Positions 21,508 through 27,790 of a DNA stretch of 27,790 nt are shown here, piece after piece. A program made the position numbers and the translations under genes. The notes under the pieces are model-generated. The model made no database searches and was not told the origin of the DNA. It saw only the letters and a program-made list of their open reading frames with translations. Within the stretch, counting starts at the first letter, position 1. Each line of letters starts with the position of its first letter. This DNA is from a virus, in the IMG/VR virus record IMGVR_UViG_3300012985_000021, positions 1 to 27,790 of that record; one strand, written 5' to 3'.

Positions 21508-21732
21508 ATGCTTAAAGAAATTCAACCAATAATTTTAAAAGACCTGATTAAAAAGTCAGGTCTTACAACTCAGAAGTCATTTGCTCATAAACATAAAATT
21601 GATGTAAGTTTCTTATCTGAGGTTATAAACGGAAAATCAGAATACAGATCAGCAACACTTCAGTTAATCGCAATGGATGAAGGATTTGAAATCGAGTTAC
21701 ATTATTTATTAAAACCAATAAAACAAAAGTAA
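21508..21732 (+). CDS. Small helix-turn-helix (XRE/Cro-like) protein
   Basis: 74 residues with a Cro-type helix-turn-helix at about 21-42 (TTQKSFAHKHKIDVSFLSEVIN), then a helix EYRSATLQLIAMDEGF. It may be the phage's own transcription switch or an anti-host repressor. No divergent promoter or integrase accompanies it, so a lysogeny repressor is unlikely. It starts five bases after the MGCDIH gene. Confidence 0.7.
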   Translation: MLKEIQPIILKDLIKKSGLTTQKSFAHKHKIDVSFLSEVINGKSEYRSATLQLIAMDEGFEIELHYLLKPIKQK

Positions 21733-21733
21733 G

Positions 21734-21925
21734 ATGAAAATTAAAGACACCGAATACTACAGAGAATTAAAATTTAGAGATCCATACGGAAAAGTAACCA
21801 TCAGGATTCAAAAAGATTTAAGTCAAATAACCTTAGAAACGGCAAATGGAGATTGTTATGCTGACATAGATAAAAATGAATTAGAAGCAATAAGAGATTT
21901 TATAAACCTAATGTTAACCAATTAA
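21734..21925 (+). CDS. Small protein of unknown function
   Basis: 63 residues (MKIKDTEYYRELKFRDPYGKVTIRIQKDL...ELEAIRDFINLMLTN): three or four beta-strands followed by a C-terminal helix. No family recognised. It directly follows the helix-turn-helix gene. Confidence 0.55.
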   Translation: MKIKDTEYYRELKFRDPYGKVTIRIQKDLSQITLETANGDCYADIDKNELEAIRDFINLMLTN

Positions 21926-21936
21926 ATTAGGAAATC

Positions 21937-22056
21937 ATGTTATACATATCAAATAAAAAAGTAGAAAGAATCAGTACTTCAAAATCTGCATTGTACATTG
22001 TAATTGCTATATTAATCGTTTTAATCCCTGTCCTTATTTGGGGCGACTTATCGTAA
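21937..22056 (+). CDS. Single-pass membrane micro-protein
   Basis: 39 residues with one strong transmembrane helix at about 18-34 (ALYIVIAILIVLIPVLI), positively charged N-terminal side. It is coupled to the next gene by a TAATG overlap. Such phage micro-proteins sometimes disturb host membranes or exclude other phages; function here is unknown. Confidence 0.5.
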   Translation: MLYISNKKVERISTSKSALYIVIAILIVLIPVLIWGDLS

Positions 22057-22247
22057 TGAAAGAAAAATTCTCAGAATGCCAAACGCCTTTTACTAAGTGT
22101 TGGTGTGAAGCGGTTCCAGGTAGAATGAATAATCCGCATTGTAAGGACGCGGTGGATAGTTTGCCAATACAAAGCGATGTACTGACTATCATTTTGGTTT
22201 TAGCTATATTCGCTTACGTTTATAATATATTTAAAATAAAACTATAA
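22056..22247 (+). CDS. Small Cys-rich membrane protein
   Basis: 63 residues from ATG 22056, which overlaps the previous stop as TAATG; the upstream alternative start at 22038 is a TTG. C8, C15, C17 and C29 lie in the soluble part (CQTPFTKCWCEAVPGRMNNPHC), and a transmembrane helix covers about 42-59 (VLTIILVLAIFAYVYNIF). Possibly a metal-binding or disulfide-stabilised membrane protein. No family recognised. Confidence 0.55.
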   Translation: MKEKFSECQTPFTKCWCEAVPGRMNNPHCKDAVDSLPIQSDVLTIILVLAIFAYVYNIFKIKL

Positions 22248-22249
22248 TT

Positions 22250-22528
22250 ATGGAATTTAAAGGAACAAAAGGTAAGTGGAATGTAATATCTCCATTCAAC
22301 AATGAAGATTATTTGTTATTAGACGAAAATAGTTTTCAAATAGGAATTATTCAAGAAGAATACATACAAGATCCTGTCAAGATTAAATCCAACGCAAAAC
22401 TAATTGCGTGCGCTCCTGAAATGTTGGAAGCGTTACAAAACATTGTTAAAGAATATGATTTAGATATTGTTCAGGGTATTGACGCAATAAAAATACGTGA
22501 ACTAATAAAAAAAGCAACAACAATTTAA
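22250..22528 (+). CDS. Conserved phage protein of the W-x(n)-NAKLI-APEMLE family (copy 2)
   Basis: 92 residues, a paralogue of the protein at 6266: MEFKGTKGKWNV at the start, then SNAKLIACAPEMLEALQNIV (~46-65) and IKIRELIKKATTI at the end, against ANAKLISYAPELLEMVKKL and AHELIKKVTS in copy 1. The middle regions differ. Function unknown; the family is abundant in phages. Confidence 0.82.
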   Translation: MEFKGTKGKWNVISPFNNEDYLLLDENSFQIGIIQEEYIQDPVKIKSNAKLIACAPEMLEALQNIVKEYDLDIVQGIDAIKIRELIKKATTI

Positions 22529-22546
22529 CCAAGTAAATTATTAGGG

Positions 22547-22822
22547 ATGGAAGAGCGATACGAAAAACGAACAGCCTTTAGAGATCATTTCGATTTGAAT
22601 GATGATAATTTATATTATAAACGACTTGGCGAGTTATGGGCAGAATTTGGTAACTACGGTAAACGAACAACGCCTGCAGGACATCATTTTATTCAGGAAA
22701 TTATAGAACATAATTTTGTTGATTGGAGAAGTTGGAATAAAAAAATGCATCCTGATTTAGTTGAAATAATTAAAAAAGAATTTCCTCAATTAATGTGTAC
22801 ATTTAAAAAGTATGCGCAGTAA
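22547..22822 (+). CDS. Protein of unknown function
   Basis: 91 residues (MEERYEKRTAFRDHFDLNDDNLYYKRLGELWAEFG...), rich in aromatic and charged residues with a helical C-terminal half (HPDLVEIIKKEFPQLMCTF). The motif ...HHFIQEIIEHNFVDWRSWNKKMHP is distinctive but not one I can place. It lies in the last early operon before the late genes. Confidence 0.55.
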   Translation: MEERYEKRTAFRDHFDLNDDNLYYKRLGELWAEFGNYGKRTTPAGHHFIQEIIEHNFVDWRSWNKKMHPDLVEIIKKEFPQLMCTFKKYAQ

Positions 22823-22856
22823 CAAAACCTAAGTACGAATTACAAATAAAGAGATT

Positions 22857-23018
22857 ATGAAAGCAAACGAAATCACAGGAGTTATGAAAATACAATCTAA
22901 CGACAAATACGAAACTTTCGAGTATAGAGACATGTATAACGATACTCAAACAGTAACGTTTCCTAAGAATTGGGATATGACTATTGAAGAAGTTGAAGAG
23001 TACCTTTCGATCAATTAA
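22857..23018 (+). CDS. Very small acidic protein, last early gene
   Basis: 53 residues (MKANEITGVMKIQSNDKYET...EEVEEYLSIN). No family recognised. Its stop codon lies within the terminator stem at 23017, a neat end to the early operon. Preceded by an AAAGAGATTATG leader. Confidence 0.5.
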   Translation: MKANEITGVMKIQSNDKYETFEYRDMYNDTQTVTFPKNWDMTIEEVEEYLSIN

Positions 23019-23040
23019 CACGTTTAGTTACGTGTTTTTT
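23017..23040 (+). terminator. Intrinsic terminator separating early and late genes
   Basis: Perfect 7-bp stem AACACGT (23017-23023) / ACGTGTT (23030-23036) with a six-base loop and a T run to 23040. It overlaps the last two bases of the 22857 gene's stop codon. Confidence 0.82.
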
Positions 23041-23069
23041 GCTTTTTACGTTGAAAATTAGTAATTTTG
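23039..23069 (+). promoter_or_regulatory. Candidate late promoter, leaderless arrangement
   Basis: TTG at 23039-23041, 20 nt, then TAATTTTG at 23062-23069. Only four bases separate the -7 element from the terminase small subunit ATG (23074), so the transcript would start at or very near the AUG. Confidence 0.55.
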
Positions 23070-23073
23070 AGAC

Positions 23074-23631
23074 ATGGAACTTACAGAGAAACAAGAAAGA
23101 TTTTGCCAAGCATACATTGAATTTGGAGAGAAAGGACGCGCTTATCGTGATGCTTTCGATGCAGACGCTATGAATTCTAATTCTGTTGCAGTAGAGGCAA
23201 ACAAGCTATTTAAAGACCCTAAAATCACCCTAAGAGTAAAAGAGTTGCAAGACGAAATCAGAGAGCGTAATAAGGTCAAAATTGACGATGTTTTAGGTGT
23301 TCTTGCCGATATGATAAAGTTTGATATTGCCGAGATTTACGATGAAAACGGAAGACTTAAATCAATACATGATATTCCTAAACAACATAGAGAGATGATA
23401 TCCTCAGTAAAAGTTTATGAGGAATATATTACTATTTCCGGACAAAAAGAACTTATGGGGGAGACGAAGGAAGTTCGTTTATTAAATAAACTTGATGTTA
23501 TTGAAAAATTCATGAAGCATTTAGGAGCTTATGAAAAAGACAATAATCAAAAACAAACAAATATAACAGTTAGCCCTTTGGTTCCAGAAGAAATAAAAAA
23601 AATAAATGACAACCTCGAATCTACTTACTAA
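23074..23631 (+). CDS. terS: Terminase small subunit
   Basis: 185 residues of the Terminase_2 family. It starts with LTEKQERFCQAYIEFGEKGRAYRDAF (3-28), the DNA-binding helix-turn-helix region, continues with NSNSVAVEANKLFKDPKITLRVKEL and the KVKIDDVLGVLADMIKFDIAEIYDENG block (~68-94), and has a polar C terminus. It binds the packaging site in the phage DNA and delivers it to the large subunit, whose gene overlaps its 3' end by 26 bases. It opens the late operon, with a promoter that would give a leaderless mRNA. Confidence 0.92.
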   Translation: MELTEKQERFCQAYIEFGEKGRAYRDAFDADAMNSNSVAVEANKLFKDPKITLRVKELQDEIRERNKVKIDDVLGVLADMIKFDIAEIYDENGRLKSIHDIPKQHREMISSVKVYEEYITISGQKELMGETKEVRLLNKLDVIEKFMKHLGAYEKDNNQKQTNITVSPLVPEEIKKINDNLESTY

Positions 23632-25006
23632 TTACCAAAAAGTATTAAAGGTAAAATGTGAGAATGATTTATTATTTTTCACCAGATATATTTATAAAGA
23701 AAATCACAGGCGTAATTTTATAGTTGCGCCTCATTTCGTTTTAATAGCTGAGTTCTTGACCAAAGTGTATAACGGAGAAATAAAAAGAGCTATTATAAAC
23801 ATTCCGCCCCGCTACGGAAAGACAGAATTAGCTGTTAAATGTTTTATAAGTTGGTGCCTTGCCAAAAATCCTGCATCTAAATTCATTCACTTATCTTACT
23901 CTGATGATTTAGCACTCGACAACAGCTCCCAAACAAAAGAATACATTGAAAGCGAATCATTTCAAGAACTTTGGCAAATGAAGCTTAAAAAAGATGCTCA
24001 GGGTAAAAAGAAATGGTTTAATGAATTAGGAGGGGGTGTTTATGCTACTGCATCTGGTGGAGCTATTACGGGATTTGGTGCCGGAGTAGCTGAAAGTAAA
24101 ACTTTTGCAGGAGCAATTATAATAGATGATCCATTAAAGCCAGATGACGCTAATTCAGATGCTAAAAGAGGTTCGGTTAATGAAAGATATAATTCAACAA
24201 TAAGAAGCCGTGTAAACGACAGAGAAACGCCTATTATTGTGATTATGCAAAGATTACATGAAGAAGATTTAAGCGGGTTTCTTTTAAATGATGGTTCAGG
24301 CGAAAAATGGGATCATTTATGTTTGCCTGCATTGGATGAAGAAAACAACCCGTTATGGAAAGACAAGCATTCATTTGAAGAATTAGAACAAATTAGACAA
24401 GCTAACCGTTATAATTTTGCAGGTCAATATATGCAGACTCCTTCTCCTGCTGAGGGTGGAGAATGGCGTAAAGATTGGTTTCAAATAAAAGACAAATCAG
24501 AAATACCATTTGAAAAACTAAATTGGGAACTACTTATTGATGGGGCGTACACAAAAGACACAAAAAATGACCCTAGCGGTTTCCAGATTGGCGCAAAATG
24601 GAATAATGATTACGTTATACTTTCCTCGATAGATAAGTATTTAGAAATGCCGGAGCTATTAAAATTCGTACCTAATCATATTTCTACTTCTGGAGTTAAA
24701 ATAAACATGACTTTAGTGGAGCCAAAAGCCAGTGGTAAAAGTTTAGTGCAAATAATTAGACAGCAAACAAATATAAATATTTCGGAAATAAAGACTACTT
24801 TTGTTAATAGTTCAAAAATTGAGAATGCAAGAGCGTGTTCGCATTTTATTGAGGGCGGTCGTGTTATTTTGGTAAAAGGAAGTTGGAACGAGGCTTTTTT
24901 GCATCAAATAGCTATATTTCCAAATGGAAAACACGATGAGCATATTGATTTAACTTGCTATGGAATTGAACGGAATTTGATAGGAAATTCATTTTTCCTT
25001 ATGTAA
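23606..25006 (+). CDS. terL: Terminase large subunit
   Basis: 466 residues, full length for the family. The N-terminal packaging ATPase has Walker A PPRYGKTE (67-74, K72), Walker B IIIDD (171-175) and a QRLHEEDLSGFLL motif (215-227). The C-terminal RNase H-like nuclease starts with D312 in LLIDGAYT, and the HDEHIDL block near the end supplies further metal ligands. It pumps DNA into the prohead and cuts it at the end of packaging, together with the small subunit upstream. The start ATG 23606 lies inside the small subunit gene, a usual coupling. Confidence 0.95.
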   Translation: MTTSNLLTNYQKVLKVKCENDLLFFTRYIYKENHRRNFIVAPHFVLIAEFLTKVYNGEIKRAIINIPPRYGKTELAVKCFISWCLAKNPASKFIHLSYSDDLALDNSSQTKEYIESESFQELWQMKLKKDAQGKKKWFNELGGGVYATASGGAITGFGAGVAESKTFAGAIIIDDPLKPDDANSDAKRGSVNERYNSTIRSRVNDRETPIIVIMQRLHEEDLSGFLLNDGSGEKWDHLCLPALDEENNPLWKDKHSFEELEQIRQANRYNFAGQYMQTPSPAEGGEWRKDWFQIKDKSEIPFEKLNWELLIDGAYTKDTKNDPSGFQIGAKWNNDYVILSSIDKYLEMPELLKFVPNHISTSGVKINMTLVEPKASGKSLVQIIRQQTNINISEIKTTFVNSSKIENARACSHFIEGGRVILVKGSWNEAFLHQIAIFPNGKHDEHIDLTCYGIERNLIGNSFFLM

Positions 25007-25018
25007 TAAAAATTTATA

Positions 25019-25026
25019 TATCTTTG
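25019..25026 (+). promoter_or_regulatory. Candidate leaderless promoter for the portal gene
   Basis: TATCTTTG (TAnnTTTG) lies five bases before the portal ATG at 25032. No TTG is found at the usual -33 position, so it is weaker than the others. Confidence 0.45.
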
Positions 25027-25031
25027 TATCT

Positions 25032-26429
25032 ATGGCGAATATATTATTAACAGGAATGAAATTAGGTCTTGACTACATTCGAGGTGGTAAAGAAGTCCGT
25101 AATGCTTACAATAAAGCGTTTTATCAGTTGATTGGAATGGGTTATGTGAAATACGACCATAAAAACCCTACCTACCTAAAACACGGATATAATGAAAACC
25201 CAACGGTTTATTCGATTGTAAACAAATCAACTGTAAAATTAGTTTCTGTTCCTTATGCCATCAAAGAAGTTGAGGACAAACAAAGCTATTCCAAGTTAAA
25301 ACAATTAGACTTAGCTACTAAAGGTAATATTTCTATTCAGCAACATATTAAACGCAATAAATTAGAATTAAAAGCTTATTCAGATACAGAAAAACCTTTC
25401 CCGTTAGAACAACCAAATCCAAATCAAACATGGTCAGATATTTGGGGATTATACAAGACATACATGGATTTAATTGGTAATTTTTATCTTTATACTACGA
25501 AACCAGAATTTGGAATTAATAAAGGAGTTCCCAAAATGGCTTATGCATTGCCAGCTCATTTAATGCAAATTGTTTTAAAACCAAACGCTAACTTATTGGT
25601 TGACGAAAACCCGATAGATTATTACATGTTGATTAATGGAGAAAGCTACATTCAATTCCCTGTAGAAGATGTTATTCATGTAAAAACAGTAAATCCAAAC
25701 TATGACCAAGCAGGATCGCAATTGTATGGGCAATCCCGTTTAAGAGCCGGATTAAGAAATTTACAATCTCAGAACTCAGCAATCGACACTAATATTCAGA
25801 TGCTTAAGTCTGCTGGAGCATACGGTTTTCTATATGGAAAAGGAACACCGTTAACACCAGATCAAGCATCATCATTAAAAGAGCGTTTAGTTGAAATGGA
25901 TAAAGACCCTGGAAGATTGGGTAAAATTGGTGCTTCATCTGCTGAAATTGGGTTTCAAAGAATTTCGCTTACTACAGATGAATTAAAGCCTTTTGATTAT
26001 TTAGAATGGGATCAAAAGCAAATCTGTAATGTTTTAAACTATCCCGATGAATTATTAAACAATGATGGGCGTTCGTCTATTGGTGGCGGAAATGAAACTC
26101 AGGAAGCTAAAAAGACTTTGATTACTGAAAACATTAAACCTGATTTGGTATTGTTACAAGATGCTTTAAATAAGTCTTTTATTCCATTGTTTCCTGGTTA
26201 TGAAAATAGCGTAATTGAGTGGGATGTCACAGATTTACCAGAAATGCAAACTGAATTAAAACAGCAAGCCGAGACGCTTAATCTATTACCTTTAACGCCA
26301 AATGAATTAAGAACTGCATTCAAATACGAAACATTAGACGACGATGGAATGGATGTTGTTTGGATTAATTCCGGCAAGCAAAGAATTGACGATGTAAGTG
26401 AGGGAGTAATGAACAATGCTAATCAATGA
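25032..26429 (+). CDS. Portal protein (HK97-type)
   Basis: 465 residues matching the HK97-type portal family: NPTVYSIVNKSTVKLVSVPYAI near 55-76, QTWSDIWGLYKTYMDLIGNFYLY (~131-153), the VEDVIHVKTVNPNYDQAGSQLYGQSRLRAGLRNLQ block (~213-247), a KPFDYLEWDQKQICNVLNYPDELL segment and a C-terminal helical clip. The dodecameric portal is the DNA channel at one capsid vertex, where the terminase docks. Size and position, after terminase and before a minor head protein, are standard. Its stop overlaps the next start (ATGATGG). Confidence 0.93.
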   Translation: MANILLTGMKLGLDYIRGGKEVRNAYNKAFYQLIGMGYVKYDHKNPTYLKHGYNENPTVYSIVNKSTVKLVSVPYAIKEVEDKQSYSKLKQLDLATKGNISIQQHIKRNKLELKAYSDTEKPFPLEQPNPNQTWSDIWGLYKTYMDLIGNFYLYTTKPEFGINKGVPKMAYALPAHLMQIVLKPNANLLVDENPIDYYMLINGESYIQFPVEDVIHVKTVNPNYDQAGSQLYGQSRLRAGLRNLQSQNSAIDTNIQMLKSAGAYGFLYGKGTPLTPDQASSLKERLVEMDKDPGRLGKIGASSAEIGFQRISLTTDELKPFDYLEWDQKQICNVLNYPDELLNNDGRSSIGGGNETQEAKKTLITENIKPDLVLLQDALNKSFIPLFPGYENSVIEWDVTDLPEMQTELKQQAETLNLLPLTPNELRTAFKYETLDDDGMDVVWINSGKQRIDDVSEGVMNNANQ

Positions 26430-27199
26430 TGGAATGGGAAAAACAACATCGAATATACGAACGTAAAGCGTATATAATTGTTCAGAAACACATAAAAAAA
26501 ATCCTGAACAAAATTCCTGTTTCAAATACTGAATTATGGAATTATGAAGTTGTAATAAATATTTCAATAACGCAAGAAGACATTTATAAAATGTATGCTG
26601 AGGTTTACTCGACTATCGGAATTAACTACGGAAATAAAGTAAATAATTCTTTAGAAAAGGTAAAAAAGGCAAATGTTTTATTCAATCAGAACTTATTAAG
26701 GGAAATTTTACTATTTTTGTCTACTGAAGGCGGTGTTAAAATTACTTCTGTTCGTAATACGCTGATTGAAGATGTTATAAATACAATCAAACAAGCGATA
26801 GGAGAAAACGCAACGGTTGTTCAATTGCGTGATGCCATACAGTCAATAATAAGTAAGTCGCAGACTTTTTATAAATGGCAGTCGCTTAGAATAGCAAGAA
26901 CAGAAACAACAAGCGCAAGCAATTTGGCAGCAATTAAAACAGCCGAAGCAAGTGATTTGGTTTTAGATAAAGTTTGGCTGAGCGTACAGGACAAAAGAAC
27001 CAGAATAACGCCTTTCGATCATTTAGATATGAATAACCAAAAACAAGAACTGAACAAACCATTTTTTGTTGGAGGAGAAAATATAAATTATCCTGGTGAT
27101 ACGAAAGCAAGTGCCGGAAACGTAATTAATTGCAGGTGTACGATTGCATTTGTTCCTAAGCGTGATGCAGAAGGAAATTTAATATTAAAAAATACTTAG
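26426..27199 (+). CDS. Phage head morphogenesis protein (Mu gpF / SPP1 gp7-like)
   Basis: 257 residues. The C-terminal half carries the family signature: SLRIARTETTSASNLAAIKTAE, then KVWLSVQDKRTRITPFDHLDMNNQ and the end block YPGDTKASAGNVINCRCTIAFVPK, with the conserved N-C-R-C-x near residue 237. The N-terminal half is helical and less conserved, as usual. It is a minor head component thought to be packaged inside the capsid and to help head assembly or DNA ejection. It overlaps the portal gene by four bases. The prohead protease follows after one base. Confidence 0.9.
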   Translation: MMEWEKQHRIYERKAYIIVQKHIKKILNKIPVSNTELWNYEVVINISITQEDIYKMYAEVYSTIGINYGNKVNNSLEKVKKANVLFNQNLLREILLFLSTEGGVKITSVRNTLIEDVINTIKQAIGENATVVQLRDAIQSIISKSQTFYKWQSLRIARTETTSASNLAAIKTAEASDLVLDKVWLSVQDKRTRITPFDHLDMNNQKQELNKPFFVGGENINYPGDTKASAGNVINCRCTIAFVPKRDAEGNLILKNT

Positions 27200-27200
27200 A

Positions 27201-27790
27201 ATGGACGGATTGTTAGAATTTAAAAGCATTTCAGGTACTGTAAAAGATATCGATTATAAAAACCGTATTGTTACCGGTTATCTTGCTAATTTCGGAACCC
27301 GTGACCATGATGATGATGTTATTGAAAAAGGAGCTTTTGCAAAATCTATAAAAGAACGAAAAGACAGTATTTATTTTCTTAATCAGCACGATTGGTCTAA
27401 GCCTCACGGCAAGTTTTCAGAATTGAAAGAAGACAATACAGGATTATATTTTGAAAGTATGCCATTGCCAAACACTTCATATTCTAACGATCTATTGGAA
27501 TTATACGCACTTGGAATTGTAAACGAACATTCTATTGGATATTCTGTTACAAAAGCATTGCAAGGAGAGAATTGGAAACGAACAATTAAAGAAGCAAAAC
27601 TTTATGAGGGAAGCAATGTAACATTAGGCGCCAATTCAAAAACTCCATTCCTAGGGTTTAAAAACCGTTCTATTGGAGAAATAAACGATCAGGTTTCGGT
27701 TATATTGAAAGCAGTTAAAAGCGGACAATTTACAGACGAAACATTTATGCAGTTAGAAATTGCATTAAAACAGCTTCAATTAGAAAGCTA
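27201..27790 (+). CDS. HK97-type prohead protease (serine peptidase S78), 3' truncated
   Basis: The first 196 residues plus two bases, cut by the right edge. Motifs are the N-terminal KSISGTVKDIDYKNRIVTGYLANFG strand region, H63 in NQHDWSKPHGKF, S111 in NEHSIGYS, and KEAKLYEGSNVTLGAN (~129-145), corresponding to the family's catalytic His, Ser and third acidic residue. It removes the scaffolding domain from the capsid protein during maturation. The C-terminal part beyond residue ~150 may be a scaffold fusion; this cannot be judged from the fragment. The major capsid gene should lie just beyond the window. Confidence 0.92.
   Translation, partial: MDGLLEFKSISGTVKDIDYKNRIVTGYLANFGTRDHDDDVIEKGAFAKSIKERKDSIYFLNQHDWSKPHGKFSELKEDNTGLYFESMPLPNTSYSNDLLELYALGIVNEHSIGYSVTKALQGENWKRTIKEAKLYEGSNVTLGANSKTPFLGFKNRSIGEINDQVSVILKAVKSGQFTDETFMQLEIALKQLQLES

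Noticed and set aside
21508-21732. Lysogeny repressor
   Set aside because: There is no integrase, no divergent operator region and no peptidase domain; a small Cro-like regulator is all that can be supported.

Overview
The window is a piece of a tailed, double-stranded DNA bacteriophage, or a closely related prophage, of a Bacteroidetes host, most likely Flavobacterium or a relative. The evidence is: AT-rich DNA; every gene on the + strand with ATGA or TAATG overlaps; several promoters of the Bacteroidetes type (TTG, about 19 nt, then TAnnTTTG); no Shine-Dalgarno sequences but A-rich leaders ending in AAATTATG; and families typical of flavobacterial phages (VirE_N/BT4734-type primase, DUF4942 methyltransferase, DUF3127 OB-fold protein, GTTNP tail-fibre motif). 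I see no integrase, attachment site, clear CI-type repressor, DNA polymerase or tRNA. A virulent siphovirus-like phage with an HK97-type head fits best. I cannot name the phage.

Layout. (1) 1-5337 is the end of the late region: the tail of a truncated tail protein gene, a 1010-residue pectate-lyase-like tail spike with an unexpected signal peptide, three small membrane proteins (holin candidates), a GH73-type endolysin, and a lipoprotein with a C-terminal membrane anchor that looks like a one-component spanin. (2) 5338-5888 holds a single-gene unit and an intrinsic terminator. (3) 5889-9985 is an early operon ending in a terminator. It carries a recombination cassette (gam/annealase-adjacent family protein, YqaJ exonuclease, DUF3127 putative ssDNA-binding protein) among many tiny genes. 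(4) 9998-14001 has two units starting from near-identical promoters, the first making a solo DNA methyltransferase, the second mostly unknown small proteins. (5) 14002-18838 contains a candidate structured RNA, an HNH endonuclease, an AT-rich region with repeated GTGTCACAT boxes (candidate origin), a primase/SF3-type helicase, an SF2 helicase and a VRR-NUC nuclease. (6) 18871-23040 holds small accessory genes, including an ASCH protein and an MGCDIH-family protein, and ends in a terminator. (7) 23039-27790 is the start of the late packaging and head region: terminase small and large subunits, portal, minor head protein, and the first part of the prohead protease.

How it works together (inference). 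The phage makes its own primase-helicase and recombination proteins but must use the host DNA polymerase. It methylates its DNA without a partner restriction enzyme. It packages with a two-subunit terminase through an HK97-like portal, and lyses the host with holin, glycosidase and u-spanin. Terminator and promoter positions divide the early region into at least four transcription units. The late unit starts at 23062 and would run off the right end; in a circular or permuted genome it would re-enter at the left end and stop at 5754.
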